This document shows, piece by piece, positions 1 to 5,549 of a stretch of 22,999 nucleotides of DNA. This DNA comes from Phascolarctobacterium sp. (GTDB lineage: Bacteria; Bacillota; Negativicutes; Acidaminococcales; Acidaminococcaceae), in contig DXVZ01000191.1 of the NCBI GenBank assembly GCA_019417125.1, positions 1 to 22,999 on the forward strand, given 5' to 3'. The number at the start of each line of letters is the position of its first letter. The first letter of the stretch is position 1. The position numbers and the translations under genes were made by a program. Below the pieces are notes generated by a model. The model was not told the DNA's origin. It saw only the letters and a list, made by a program, of their open reading frames with translations, and ran no database searches.

Positions 1-751
1 TTTGGCGAACTTTATATTTCTGGCAAAGCAATTGAGCTTTTTGAACTGATATTTTTCTTTTAAAATTTTTTCTTGTTTTTATGGGTTTTGTATAAACAGA
101 GCTTTCGCTTTGAATGGCTGATGATAAAGCTTCAGTTTGTTGGAGTATATCTTTGAAGGCCGGTTCAAATTTATCAGATTGCTTTTTTAACTCGTTAATT
201 GAATTTTGGACTTTGCTGTTATCATCGGGTGCGTTGCCGAATTTTGGTGGTTTTTTATACTCATGAAAATTTGGCAAAGATTCAGGCTCAGGAAAGAAAC
301 CAGCTTCGTCAAAAATGCTGTAGTCTAAGATGATTTCCTGCCCAACGGCAGACATAATAGCTTCATTTTTAGTAATTTCTGCAATAGAAGATTGCATTTC
401 TGTAATAAATTTCAAGCTGTTAATGGCACTATTCTGAAGTATAGGATTTATTTCTGCTAATGCTTTTGCAGAATTGGCAGCTGCTTCATAAAGCATTGGG
501 CTTATGTCAGTATACATTTTAGATATGTTTGCATATGTTTCATAAATTTGTGGACTTATCTCAGCAAATGCTTTTGCGCTATTAATCGATAGTTGTTGTA
601 ATCCTTGCATGGCTTCTAAAGCTGGCGTTCTATATAAATCAGCCATAGCCTGCGCGGAATGAGCCATTTGCACTACTTGTTGTGATGGTAAAGCCATGTT
701 TTGCAAAAATCTTAAAGAACTTTGCAGTTTTGCGATTTCATCAAAATTCAT
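1..751 (-). CDS. Unknown protein with 18-residue helical repeats (3' end outside window)
   Basis: An open frame of 250 codons runs leftwards from ATG at 751 with no stop before the window edge, so the C-terminus is missing. A strong GGAGGT Shine-Dalgarno sits 7 bases before the start. Residues 43-132 form about five tandem 18-residue units that mostly end in a Lys, best seen as units beginning AFAEISPQIYE, MYTDISPMLYE and ALAEINPILQN. This predicts regularly stacked or coiled amphipathic helices. The N-terminus is Gln/Met-rich, and residues 140 onward are Pro/Lys-rich and look disordered. I see no signal peptide, membrane segment or catalytic motif. The gene is transcribed against the whole phage operon from its own promoter, as a lysogenic-conversion, immunity or exclusion gene would be. 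I do not recognise the family, so that role is only inferred from position. It could also be a host gene flanking the phage. Confidence 0.75.
   Translation of the reverse strand, partial: MNFDEIAKLQSSLRFLQNMALPSQQVVQMAHSAQAMADLYRTPALEAMQGLQQLSINSAKAFAEISPQIYETYANISKMYTDISPMLYEAAANSAKALAEINPILQNSAINSLKFITEMQSSIAEITKNEAIMSAVGQEIILDYSIFDEAGFFPEPESLPNFHEYKKPPKFGNAPDDNSKVQNSINELKKQSDKFEPAFKDILQQTEALSSAIQSESSVYTKPIKTRKNFKRKISVQKAQLLCQKYKVRQ
356..625 (-). repeat. Tandem 54-bp (18-residue) coding repeats
   Basis: Within the minus-strand gene, residues 43-60, 61-78, 79-96, 97-114 and, more weakly, 115-132 align without gaps. Shared positions are a small or hydrophobic residue at 1-2, E/D at 4, I at 5, S/N-P at 6-7, an aromatic near 10, and N-S/I-x-K at 15-18. 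The repeat is much clearer in protein than in DNA, so it is old and kept by selection rather than a recent slippage product. Confidence 0.7.
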
Positions 752-762
752 TATGTTAACCT

Positions 763-823
763 CCGGTCTGGTTTGATGGGCTGTTATTGGTGGTTCTTTA
801 ATATTTCTATCTTATCAGACCGG
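763..823. repeat. Inverted 8-bp repeat around the divergent promoter (possible operator)
   Basis: CCGGTCTG at 763-770 and its exact reverse complement CAGACCGG at 816-823 are 45 bases apart. The distal copy lies between the -35 and -10 boxes of the minus-strand promoter. The proximal copy overlaps the region just before the Shine-Dalgarno of that gene. The distal copy also sits in a loose palindrome CTTATCA...TTATAAG (811-832). This placement suits a repressor bound at two sites. Which protein binds is unknown. Confidence 0.4.
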
Positions 824-837
824 TTGTTATAAGTCAA
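809..837 (-). promoter_or_regulatory. Sigma-70-type promoter of the minus-strand repeat gene
   Basis: Read on the minus strand, TTGACT (832-837) and TAAGAT (809-814) are separated by exactly 17 bases. That is 5/6 and 4/6 matches to the consensus boxes at ideal spacing. The predicted start of transcription is near 802, giving a leader of about 50 bases before ATG at 751. The spacer holds CCGGTCTG, which recurs in inverted orientation in the leader. This is the best vegetative promoter on the left of the window. Confidence 0.65.
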
Positions 838-886
838 AAAGTTAAAGGTGATACGCTGCCGGAAGGAGTGATGGTTTTGGGTAAAA

Positions 887-1081
887 ATGGATGCTGTAAA
901 TAAAAGGCAGGTAAGAGTTTTGCGCTGCATCCGCTGCGGCCGGGAACTGCGGCGCTGGCATTATTTGTACAGCGAGTATGAAGAAGGCTATGTTTGCGCG
1001 GATGACAGGTTGTGCCGGCGGCCGGTGATTACCAGGAAGTTGAAAAATTTGGAAAAACTAAAGGAAAGGTGGGCTGAATGA
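887..1081 (+). CDS. Small zinc-ribbon-like protein, function unknown
   Basis: A 64-residue basic protein with Cys14-x2-Cys17 and Cys37/Cys43, spaced as a single treble-clef or zinc-ribbon site, followed by a Lys/Arg-rich helix (residues 50-62). No in-frame alternative start exists before the upstream stop at 869, so ATG 887 is used. The nearest good Shine-Dalgarno (GGAAGGAG, 861-868) is about 18 bases away. It better fits the 10-codon frame beginning ATG 871, which ends inside this gene, so translational coupling is possible. This is the first gene of the rightward early operon. DNA or RNA binding is an inference from composition only. Confidence 0.6.
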   Translation: MDAVNKRQVRVLRCIRCGRELRRWHYLYSEYEEGYVCADDRLCRRPVITRKLKNLEKLKERWAE

Positions 1082-1096
1082 AAAGTGAAAAGAAAA

Positions 1097-1128
1097 AGAA
1101 CGCCTGATGCGCCAACATCAGACGTTCT
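1097..1128 (-). terminator. Strong hairpin with U-tract on the minus strand
   Basis: AGAACG-c-CTGATG (1097-1109) pairs with CATCAG-a-CGTTCT (1116-1128) across a 6-base loop: 12 paired bases with one mismatch. Read leftwards it is followed by TTTTTCTTTTC, a typical intrinsic-terminator tail. Read rightwards it is followed only by AAAAG, so it should act poorly on the early operon. No minus-strand gene to its right is recognised. Confidence 0.5.
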
Positions 1129-1175
1129 AAAAGCGGATATAACTTAACGGGCTGTATCCGCTTTCATTTTACCCG
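1129..1175 (+). terminator. Second hairpin, possible rightward attenuator
   Basis: AAAGCGGATA (1130-1139) pairs with TATCCGCTTT (1155-1164), 10 of 10 bases, around a 15-base loop. It is followed rightwards by CATTTT, a weak U-tract. It directly abuts the first hairpin. It could reduce transcription between the first small gene and the lipoprotein gene, or shape the RNA for processing. Confidence 0.35.
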
Positions 1176-1194
1176 AAATGGAAGTGATTTGCAA

Positions 1195-1482
1195 ATGAAA
1201 AAATTTTTAATTGCAATAATTTTTGCGGCTTTAGCCGTAGCGTCAGGCTGTTACATTGCTAAAGAACTGGAACCTGATACTAAAACCATAACAGTGCCGG
1301 CTGTAGTTTACAGCGGCGATACGCTGGACGGTATCTGCATCCGCCTTGCGGAAGAATACGGTGATACGCGAAGCTATAAAGAGATTAGCTGGTACGCGCA
1401 AAAGAAAAATAATGTTGGGCGGTTTATTTACCCCGGCCAAAAGCTTTGTATAGATTTGGAGGTGCCGGCGGATGGACAGTAA
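1195..1482 (+). CDS. LysM-like lipoprotein or membrane-anchored protein
   Basis: 95 residues. The N-terminus MKKFLIAIIFAALAVASGC is a lipoprotein-type signal with lipobox A-S-G-C, Cys19 being the likely lipidated residue. The rest (about residues 35-90) reads as a degenerate LysM fold: V-Y-S-G-D-T-L near its start, a helix with I-C-I-R-L-A-E-E-Y, then an asparagine/valine segment and Y-P-G-Q-K-L, the usual LysM ending. LysM binds peptidoglycan, so a role at the cell surface (superinfection exclusion or envelope modification) is plausible but not shown. ATG 1195 is preferred over TTG 1189 because GGAAGTG (1180-1186) lies 8 bases before the former. The next gene overlaps its last 11 bases. Confidence 0.6.
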   Translation: MKKFLIAIIFAALAVASGCYIAKELEPDTKTITVPAVVYSGDTLDGICIRLAEEYGDTRSYKEISWYAQKKNNVGRFIYPGQKLCIDLEVPADGQ

Positions 1483-1672
1483 AAGAGATTTTGACGGCAG
1501 CTGTGTAAATGCGCGTGCAAATGTAACGGTTAATTCTGAATATGGGGTTATATCCGAAAGCGCCGCGTTTTACCTGGCGGAAATAATTGTGCAGGAGTTC
1601 CGTAAAAACAAGGAACTGCAAAAAGCTTTTGAGGAATGGAAAAAGACTCCAGAAGCTGCAAGATATGCGTAA
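1472..1672 (+). CDS. Small hypothetical protein
   Basis: 66 residues, not recognised. The start at ATG 1472 has an excellent GGAGGTG (1459-1465) and overlaps the lipoprotein gene, so the two are translated together. The first 30 residues are Asn/Val-rich. Residues 30-60 form a charged amphipathic helix (I-V-Q-E-F-R-K-N-K-E-L-Q-K-A-F-E-E-W). No cysteine pair or membrane segment is visible. Similar short unknowns are common in the early region of Firmicutes phages. Confidence 0.55.
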   Translation: MDSKRDFDGSCVNARANVTVNSEYGVISESAAFYLAEIIVQEFRKNKELQKAFEEWKKTPEAARYA

Positions 1673-1712
1673 AAAGCTTTGCTTGTGATTAGATAGATTG
1701 GAGATGCAAAGG

Positions 1713-1907
1713 ATGATGGATAAAGTTGAATTAAAGCCGTGCCCGTTTTGCGGTGAAGCAAACGAGATAAGACTTACTTCAAATGGCATAAAATTTATTT
1801 TGTATTGGGTACGCTGTGATAAATGTTTTGCTGTTTCCGGCGCAGCCGAAACGGCAGACGAAGCTATTGCCTTGTGGAATACCAGGGCGATGGTATACGA
1901 AAAATGA
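1713..1907 (+). CDS. Lar-type zinc-ribbon protein (restriction alleviation family)
   Basis: 64 residues matching the Lar family pattern: L-K-P-C-P-F-C-G at the N-terminus (Cys10, Cys13), a central V-R-C-D-K-C (Cys35, Cys38), then T-A-D-E-A-I-A-L-W-N, the family's typical C-terminal helix. Rac prophage Lar modifies the activity of type I restriction-modification in E. coli. Most phage homologues are untested. The start is ATG 1713 (or 1716), served by GGAG at 1700-1703. The upstream TTG 1698 lacks a site. The stop overlaps the next start as ATGA, so the two zinc-ribbon genes are coupled. Confidence 0.75.
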   Translation: MMDKVELKPCPFCGEANEIRLTSNGIKFILYWVRCDKCFAVSGAAETADEAIALWNTRAMVYEK

Positions 1908-2227
1908 AAGAGTGCGTTAACTGCCGCTGGCAAAAATATTTTACGCGCCGGATGTATCCGTGTAGTGACTGCATCGGTTTTAAGCCTGATGCGGAATATA
2001 ACTTTTTCTGCCTGCCGGACTGCATTGATATGTTCGGCGCGGCAGAACTATGCCATTGCCGCCGATGCGGCCGCAAGGTGCACATGGAATTTGGCAGGCA
2101 CGGGTATAAATACATCCGCTGCCTGTGCGGCAACAGAATGCAGGCTAAGGTTACGGCTGAGGAAATGATTAACCGCTGGAATAACCGTGTGCCGGCGCGC
2201 AGTAAAATTTGGAAAGTGAAAAAGTGA
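1904..2227 (+). CDS. Cysteine-rich double zinc-ribbon protein, Lar-like C-terminus
   Basis: 107 residues with 11 cysteines: Cys4/7, 20/23, 36/40, 50/52/55 and 73/75. The C-terminal half (C-R-R-C-G to A-E-E-M-I-N-R-W-N) repeats the Lar layout of the preceding gene: two knuckles, a beta hairpin, then a helix ending in W-N. The N-terminal half is a separate CxxC...CxxC module. Start ATG 1904 overlaps the preceding stop. A longer open frame from 1823 is only read-through of the other gene in another frame. It looks like a duplicated and fused relative of its neighbour. Function unknown; restriction alleviation or nucleic-acid binding is inferred. Confidence 0.65.
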   Translation: MKECVNCRWQKYFTRRMYPCSDCIGFKPDAEYNFFCLPDCIDMFGAAELCHCRRCGRKVHMEFGRHGYKYIRCLCGNRMQAKVTAEEMINRWNNRVPARSKIWKVKK

Positions 2228-2262
2228 ACTTGTTTCATTTTTGAACAGGTTGGAAGCAGGTG

Positions 2263-3393
2263 ATGTATTTGGACACGGAAATCTGCGTCAGCTCTGAGGA
2301 GTTAAAGAAAACTTTGGAGTATATGGCGCTCATCGGCACTGCTGGGCTAAAGAAAAAAGATGATGACGAAACTGCTGGGGCGATGCGCATTACTGCCGTC
2401 AGCCCTAAAGGCGATTACCGTTATATGCTGATGTTTTGCCGGATGGGCGCAACGGAGCAGCTTGTGTACCGTATGGAAGGCAAGAGCCGCAACAGCAACG
2501 AAGCCGTGGACGTTTATGTGGACGGCAAGCGGTTTATTGCGCTTGCCAAAACCTTTAGCGGCGATGTGCATATTACCTTTGGCGGTAATGACGTTGTATT
2601 AAGCGTTGGGCGTACGGAATATAAGCTGGCTACGGTAATTACCAAAATGCCGGAGTTAAAGGTGCCTGACGGCGGCGTTGAGATTAACGCCAAATTTTTA
2701 GAAGACGCTATGAAACACTGCGCGCCGGTGATAAGCAAAACTGCGCCCGGCGTGCGTGGCGGCATAAATATTAAAATTGCTGCTGACGGCAATGCCGTTT
2801 GCTGGGCAGCACAAAGCTTTTGCGCGGCGCGGTATACAGTGCAGTCCGGATGCCGCCAAAAGCTTGAAATTAACTTGCTGCCTGCCGATATACAGCGCAT
2901 TGCTGCGCTTGCTGACGGTGACGGGGTAAGGCTTATCAGTACGCCTAACGGCATTTATTTTACCGCGCCGCGCTTTGATTATATGTGTTTTTGCCTGCAA
3001 GGCGTATTTCCGGACTGCGAAAAAATGCAGGCGAAGTTTAAAGAATTAAAGCGCGTATCTGTCAGCAAGCAGGAGCTTTTGGCAGCGCTGAACCGCTGCT
3101 GCGTTGTTGCCGGTGATGACGGCAATGTACAGCTTTATACCGTGGGCGAGGATTTGTTTATAGAAACTTCCGGCGCCTGCGGCAACGGCATGGAATGTAT
3201 TGCCGCTAATGACGTGCACGGCGAGGATGACAGCATGAATTATTTAAGCGCGCAGGGGCTTTTGCGTATTGTTTATAACTGCCCCGGCGACAGCGTTACC
3301 ATTACCAGCACAGGTAAAATGAGCGCTTATTATATAGCTTCCAGCGGCAGCCCTAACCACTATCTGCTGATGAGCCGCAGAGGTGGTGCGTAA
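2263..3393 (+). CDS. Divergent DNA polymerase III beta-type sliding clamp
   Basis: 376 residues, the length of a bacterial beta clamp (about 366-380), with the threefold repeated clamp layout. Domain I spans about 1-128, ending in a M-P-E-L-K-V-P strand. Domain II runs from about 138 with V-E-I-N-A-K-F-L-E-D-A, G-I-N-I-K-I and the diagnostic C-L-Q-G-V-F-P-D-C-E near 245-254, where DnaN usually has RLIEGEFPDY. Domain III starts V-S-V-S-K-Q-E-L-L-A-A-L-N-R and runs through M-N-Y-L-S-A-Q-G-L-L-R-I-V, where DnaN has FNARYLLDAL. The usual C-terminal M-P-M-R-L is replaced by L-L-M-S-R-R-G-G-A. It would encircle DNA and tether the replicative polymerase. The initiator gene follows with a TAATG overlap. 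The start is uncertain: ATG 2263, GTG 2260 or TTG 2269, the last with AGGTGA 6 bases ahead. A weak hairpin (2227-2251) precedes the ribosome site. Clamp fold is fairly sure; clamp function is inferred. Confidence 0.75.
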   Translation: MYLDTEICVSSEELKKTLEYMALIGTAGLKKKDDDETAGAMRITAVSPKGDYRYMLMFCRMGATEQLVYRMEGKSRNSNEAVDVYVDGKRFIALAKTFSGDVHITFGGNDVVLSVGRTEYKLATVITKMPELKVPDGGVEINAKFLEDAMKHCAPVISKTAPGVRGGINIKIAADGNAVCWAAQSFCAARYTVQSGCRQKLEINLLPADIQRIAALADGDGVRLISTPNGIYFTAPRFDYMCFCLQGVFPDCEKMQAKFKELKRVSVSKQELLAALNRCCVVAGDDGNVQLYTVGEDLFIETSGACGNGMECIAANDVHGEDDSMNYLSAQGLLRIVYNCPGDSVTITSTGKMSAYYIASSGSPNHYLLMSRRGGA

Positions 3394-4208
3394 TGGACGG
3401 CTGGATAAAACTGCACCGTAAAATTTTAAACAGCAAAACTTGGCGCGGCGCGGATGCCGATGGCAAAGTAATACTGCTTACTTTGCTTCTGCGCGCGTGC
3501 CATGTTACTACAAACTGGACGTTGCCCGGCGATAAAGTTGCCGTACTTAAACCGGGCGAGCTGTTTATCAGCTACCGTAACTTTGCCGTAAGCTGCGGCG
3601 TTACAGTAAAAAAGTTAAGAAACGAAATTGACAGGCTTAAAAATTTGGGCTTTTTAACCGTGACCTGCAAAAAAGAAGGCACCGTTGCCCGGATTTGCAA
3701 CTGGCAGGTGTACCAGGGCGAGGGCACACAAAAGGGCACACCTTTGGGCACACCTGAAAACTCAGAACCGGTGCCGCCTGACAGGTATAATTTTGACGCG
3801 CCGGGCACACCTTTGGGCACACAAAAGGGCACACATAACAAGAATTATATATTATTAAAAAATAAACTAAACAAGACAGACAGTAAGCTGCTTGCGGAGG
3901 TTAAAGCAAGTGCGGAGTTTAACGCTGCTGTCGGAGAATTTATAAAAGCGTTTCCGGCTAACAGGGATAAGCTGAAAGCGGAATATCTTGACGTTTTAGT
4001 TGCTTATGCTGCGCAGACAAAGCCTGACTGGCTGCTAAAGGCTGTAAAAGAGCTTAAAGCGGTTGATAAAATACGCAAGGTGCGCTATCCGGTAAGCTAT
4101 CTGTTTGGGATTTTAGCTAACTGGCTTAATGACGGCTTGCCTAATGACAGGCTGGGAGCGCAGAAAACACTGGAGGATTTTTACCGGGAAGCGGGCGTGA
4201 TTGAATGA
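3393..4208 (+). CDS. Phage replication initiator (winged-helix, replisome organiser)
   Basis: 271 residues. Residues 1-108 are a winged-helix DNA-binding domain of the phage replication-initiator type: it opens W-I-K-L-H-R-K-I-L-N-S, then L-K-P-G-E-L-F-I-S-Y-R-N-F-A, helix-turn-helix V-T-V-K-K-L-R-N-E-I-D-R-L, then a wing ending I-C-N-W-Q-V-Y-Q. Residues 111-148 are a linker of Gly-Thr repeats (GTQKGTPLGTP and later GTPLGTQKGT) dictated by the iteron array in the DNA. Residues 165-271 form a helical C-terminal domain as in DnaD-like organisers, ending near a conserved Y-P-V-S-Y-L-F-G. Such proteins bind iterons inside their own gene and load the host helicase through a partner. The start overlaps the clamp stop; the stop overlaps the loader start (ATGA). 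The ribosome site is AGAGGTGGTG. Confidence 0.8.
   Translation: MDGWIKLHRKILNSKTWRGADADGKVILLTLLLRACHVTTNWTLPGDKVAVLKPGELFISYRNFAVSCGVTVKKLRNEIDRLKNLGFLTVTCKKEGTVARICNWQVYQGEGTQKGTPLGTPENSEPVPPDRYNFDAPGTPLGTQKGTHNKNYILLKNKLNKTDSKLLAEVKASAEFNAAVGEFIKAFPANRDKLKAEYLDVLVAYAAQTKPDWLLKAVKELKAVDKIRKVRYPVSYLFGILANWLNDGLPNDRLGAQKTLEDFYREAGVIE
3722..3875 (+). other. Putative phage replication origin (six iterons plus AT-rich element)
   Basis: Six identical direct copies of GGGCACAC start at 3722, 3734, 3746, 3803, 3815 and 3827: two triplets, each with exact 12-bp spacing. The 4-base spacers are AAAA then CTTT in the first triplet and CTTT then AAAA in the second. Immediately after the last copy comes a 41-base stretch (3835-3875) with only 5 G/C, the expected unwinding element. 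Iterons inside the initiator gene are established for lambda O and for the lactococcal phages TP901-1 and Tuc2009. No experimental proof exists here; the arrangement is directly visible. Confidence 0.75.
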
Positions 4209-4867
4209 AAACGATAACTGAACAGGATGTATTAAAAGCTTTTTATAAGTTTGACTGCCAAAAGCTGCCGGTGCTGGATATAAACGGCAAGCTGTCGCCC
4301 TCGCTGGACGTTATGATGCGTAAAAATATGTGTGCTGAATGGCTGGATGCTTTTGCCGGGCTGGAAGCAGATTTGTTTGCAAGGGCTGTGCGGATCGCAT
4401 TGGAAAAGTGCAAAAAATATCCATCGCTTTCGGAAATGTTTGAGTTTATTGCGTTAGCTGACGGTGGAGTGGAAGTTGAACAAAAGCCTGCGCCGGTTCA
4501 AAAAACAACTCCGTACAATAAGCTGCGGGGCGAACGCATTGATGCGATTGTGGCGGCCGCTAAACAGGGCGATTTTAAAACCGCTCAAAAGTATGCGGAA
4601 TTGCTTGCCAAGGGCAAAGCCAAAATAATGCTGTATGCAAAAGAAGTGTGGCCGGATGCATGTGAAGCCTGGATTTTAGAAAACTGGCTGGCTATCAGTA
4701 AGCTGTATGCGCAGGAAAAGAGCTGCCGTAATTGCGGCAGTGCGCGCCGCTGCCGTACATACGGATACAGGCTGACGGCGCAGAATAAAAAGCCTGAAGG
4801 CGAGGTTATAACCGTGATGGTGCCGTGTTATATGCGAAAGAGGGAAAGCAATGAAAACGTTCAATGA
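4205..4867 (+). CDS. Probable helicase loader / replisome accessory protein
   Basis: 220 residues. The N-terminal 85 residues are all-helical and follow the G39P/DnaI-N type pattern: V-L-K-A-F-Y near the start, a segment with A-E-W-L-D-A-F, then A-V-R-I-A-L-E-K and P-S-L-S-E-M-F-E-F-I. SPP1 G39P delivers the hexameric helicase to the initiator. A Gln/Pro linker (about 92-103) leads to a helical middle, then a zinc-binding tail with Cys174-x2-Cys177, Cys183 and Cys208. No Walker A is present, so it is not an AAA+ loader. It starts in an ATGA overlap with the initiator. Family assignment rests on pattern and position, so the loader role is an inference. Confidence 0.55.
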   Translation: MKTITEQDVLKAFYKFDCQKLPVLDINGKLSPSLDVMMRKNMCAEWLDAFAGLEADLFARAVRIALEKCKKYPSLSEMFEFIALADGGVEVEQKPAPVQKTTPYNKLRGERIDAIVAAAKQGDFKTAQKYAELLAKGKAKIMLYAKEVWPDACEAWILENWLAISKLYAQEKSCRNCGSARRCRTYGYRLTAQNKKPEGEVITVMVPCYMRKRESNENVQ

Positions 4868-5111
4868 CGGTATGGAAATTTTAAAAGTGGTGCGCTGCCC
4901 GGCAGGGCTGTATATTGTTAAAGGCCTGCCTTTTATGCAGAACGCCACGGCCAGCAAAATGGTGGCGCAAAACTTTTTGGAAAGCTGGGCAACAAAACAT
5001 AAGCTGCGCGCCGGATATGATTTGGATGCCGATATGTATAAAGAGTGCAGCCAGAATGTTTGCCGCATGTGCATCGCCTGGAATGGTAAGAAGTGTGAAC
5101 GTAATGTTTGA
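4851..5111 (+). CDS. Small hypothetical protein of the replication module
   Basis: 86 residues, not recognised. The start (ATG 4851, preceded by GAGGGAAAG) overlaps the loader gene by 17 bases, and the end overlaps the late-regulator gene by 8. The first 25 residues look like two beta strands around G-L-Y-I-V-K-G-L-P-F. The middle is a helix (A-S-K-M-V-A-Q-N-F-L-E-S-W). The C-terminus has Cys66, then Cys71-x2-Cys74 and Cys82, a possible small metal site. Its tight overlaps on both sides show it is a real member of the operon. Confidence 0.6.
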   Translation: MKTFNDGMEILKVVRCPAGLYIVKGLPFMQNATASKMVAQNFLESWATKHKLRAGYDLDADMYKECSQNVCRMCIAWNGKKCERNV

Positions 5112-5523
5112 CCGGCAGACAGAAGAAGCGCGCCGCCGCCTTAAAAGATACCGCGCTAATGTTAACCGCATAAATAATCTGTTAAAAATGCCGGTGCGCA
5201 TTAACGGCCCATCTAAAAGCGTAACGGCAAAAATAGATGATAACCCCGGCGGTTTTATACCGAAAAGCCACCCGGACGCTATGAGCGACTTGCAGCGCAT
5301 TGTTGAGATTAACCAAATGATAGCGTCTTACGTATTGGAAGTAAACGAAATTGAAAGTGCATTAAGCGTTTTAAGCAAGGAAGAAAGCCTGGTATTGATA
5401 ATGCGTGACGTGGATGAAATGAATATGGAAACAATTGCCGCTGCGCTTGGCTATTCTTCGCGTCAAAGTGTTTATAACATTTATAAACGCGCAGTTAATA
5501 AATTTGAAATAGCGTTAGGCTGA
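5104..5523 (+). CDS. Late transcription regulator, RinA/ArpU-like (sigma region 4-like)
   Basis: 139 residues from ATG 5104. The N-terminal third is a basic helix (R-R-R-L-K-R-Y-R-A-N-V-N-R-I). Residues 60-95 are helical. The C-terminus has a sigma-region-4-like helix-turn-helix: L-S-K-E-E-S-L-V-L-I-M-R-D, then M-E-T-I-A-A-A-L-G-Y-S-S-R-Q-S-V-Y-N-I-Y-K-R-A. This is the layout of Gram-positive phage late regulators (RinA, ArpU), which sit between the replication module and the terminase genes, as here. It should switch on the packaging and structural operon from the region just downstream. GTG 5095 is an alternative start; both have weak ribosome sites, consistent with coupling to the overlapping upstream gene. 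Confidence 0.7.
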   Translation: MFDRQTEEARRRLKRYRANVNRINNLLKMPVRINGPSKSVTAKIDDNPGGFIPKSHPDAMSDLQRIVEINQMIASYVLEVNEIESALSVLSKEESLVLIMRDVDEMNMETIAAALGYSSRQSVYNIYKRAVNKFEIALG

Positions 5524-5549
5524 ACGCTTAGTTTTGGACAAATTGTAGA

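Noticed and set aside
770..870. Rightward promoter for the early operon
   Set aside because: Only weak box pairs (about 3/6 matches) were found overlapping the leftward promoter, so I do not call one although the operon must be transcribed from somewhere near here.
871..903. Ten-codon leader peptide frame before the first zinc-ribbon gene
   Set aside because: It has the better-placed Shine-Dalgarno and may couple translation, but the peptide is too short to claim as a gene and shows no regulatory codon run.
1078..1107. Nine-codon frame overlapping the stop of the first small gene (ATGA)
   Set aside because: Lys-rich peptide that ends inside a hairpin; overlap by chance is sufficient.
3722..3834. 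Repeat array considered as a CRISPR
   Set aside because: Repeats are 8 bp with 4-base or 49-base spacers and lie in frame inside a gene; they fit iterons, not a CRISPR array.
4915..5103. 63-residue N-terminal extension of the late regulator
   Set aside because: It is the out-of-frame reading of the 86-residue gene; the regulator's recognisable helices begin after ATG 5104.
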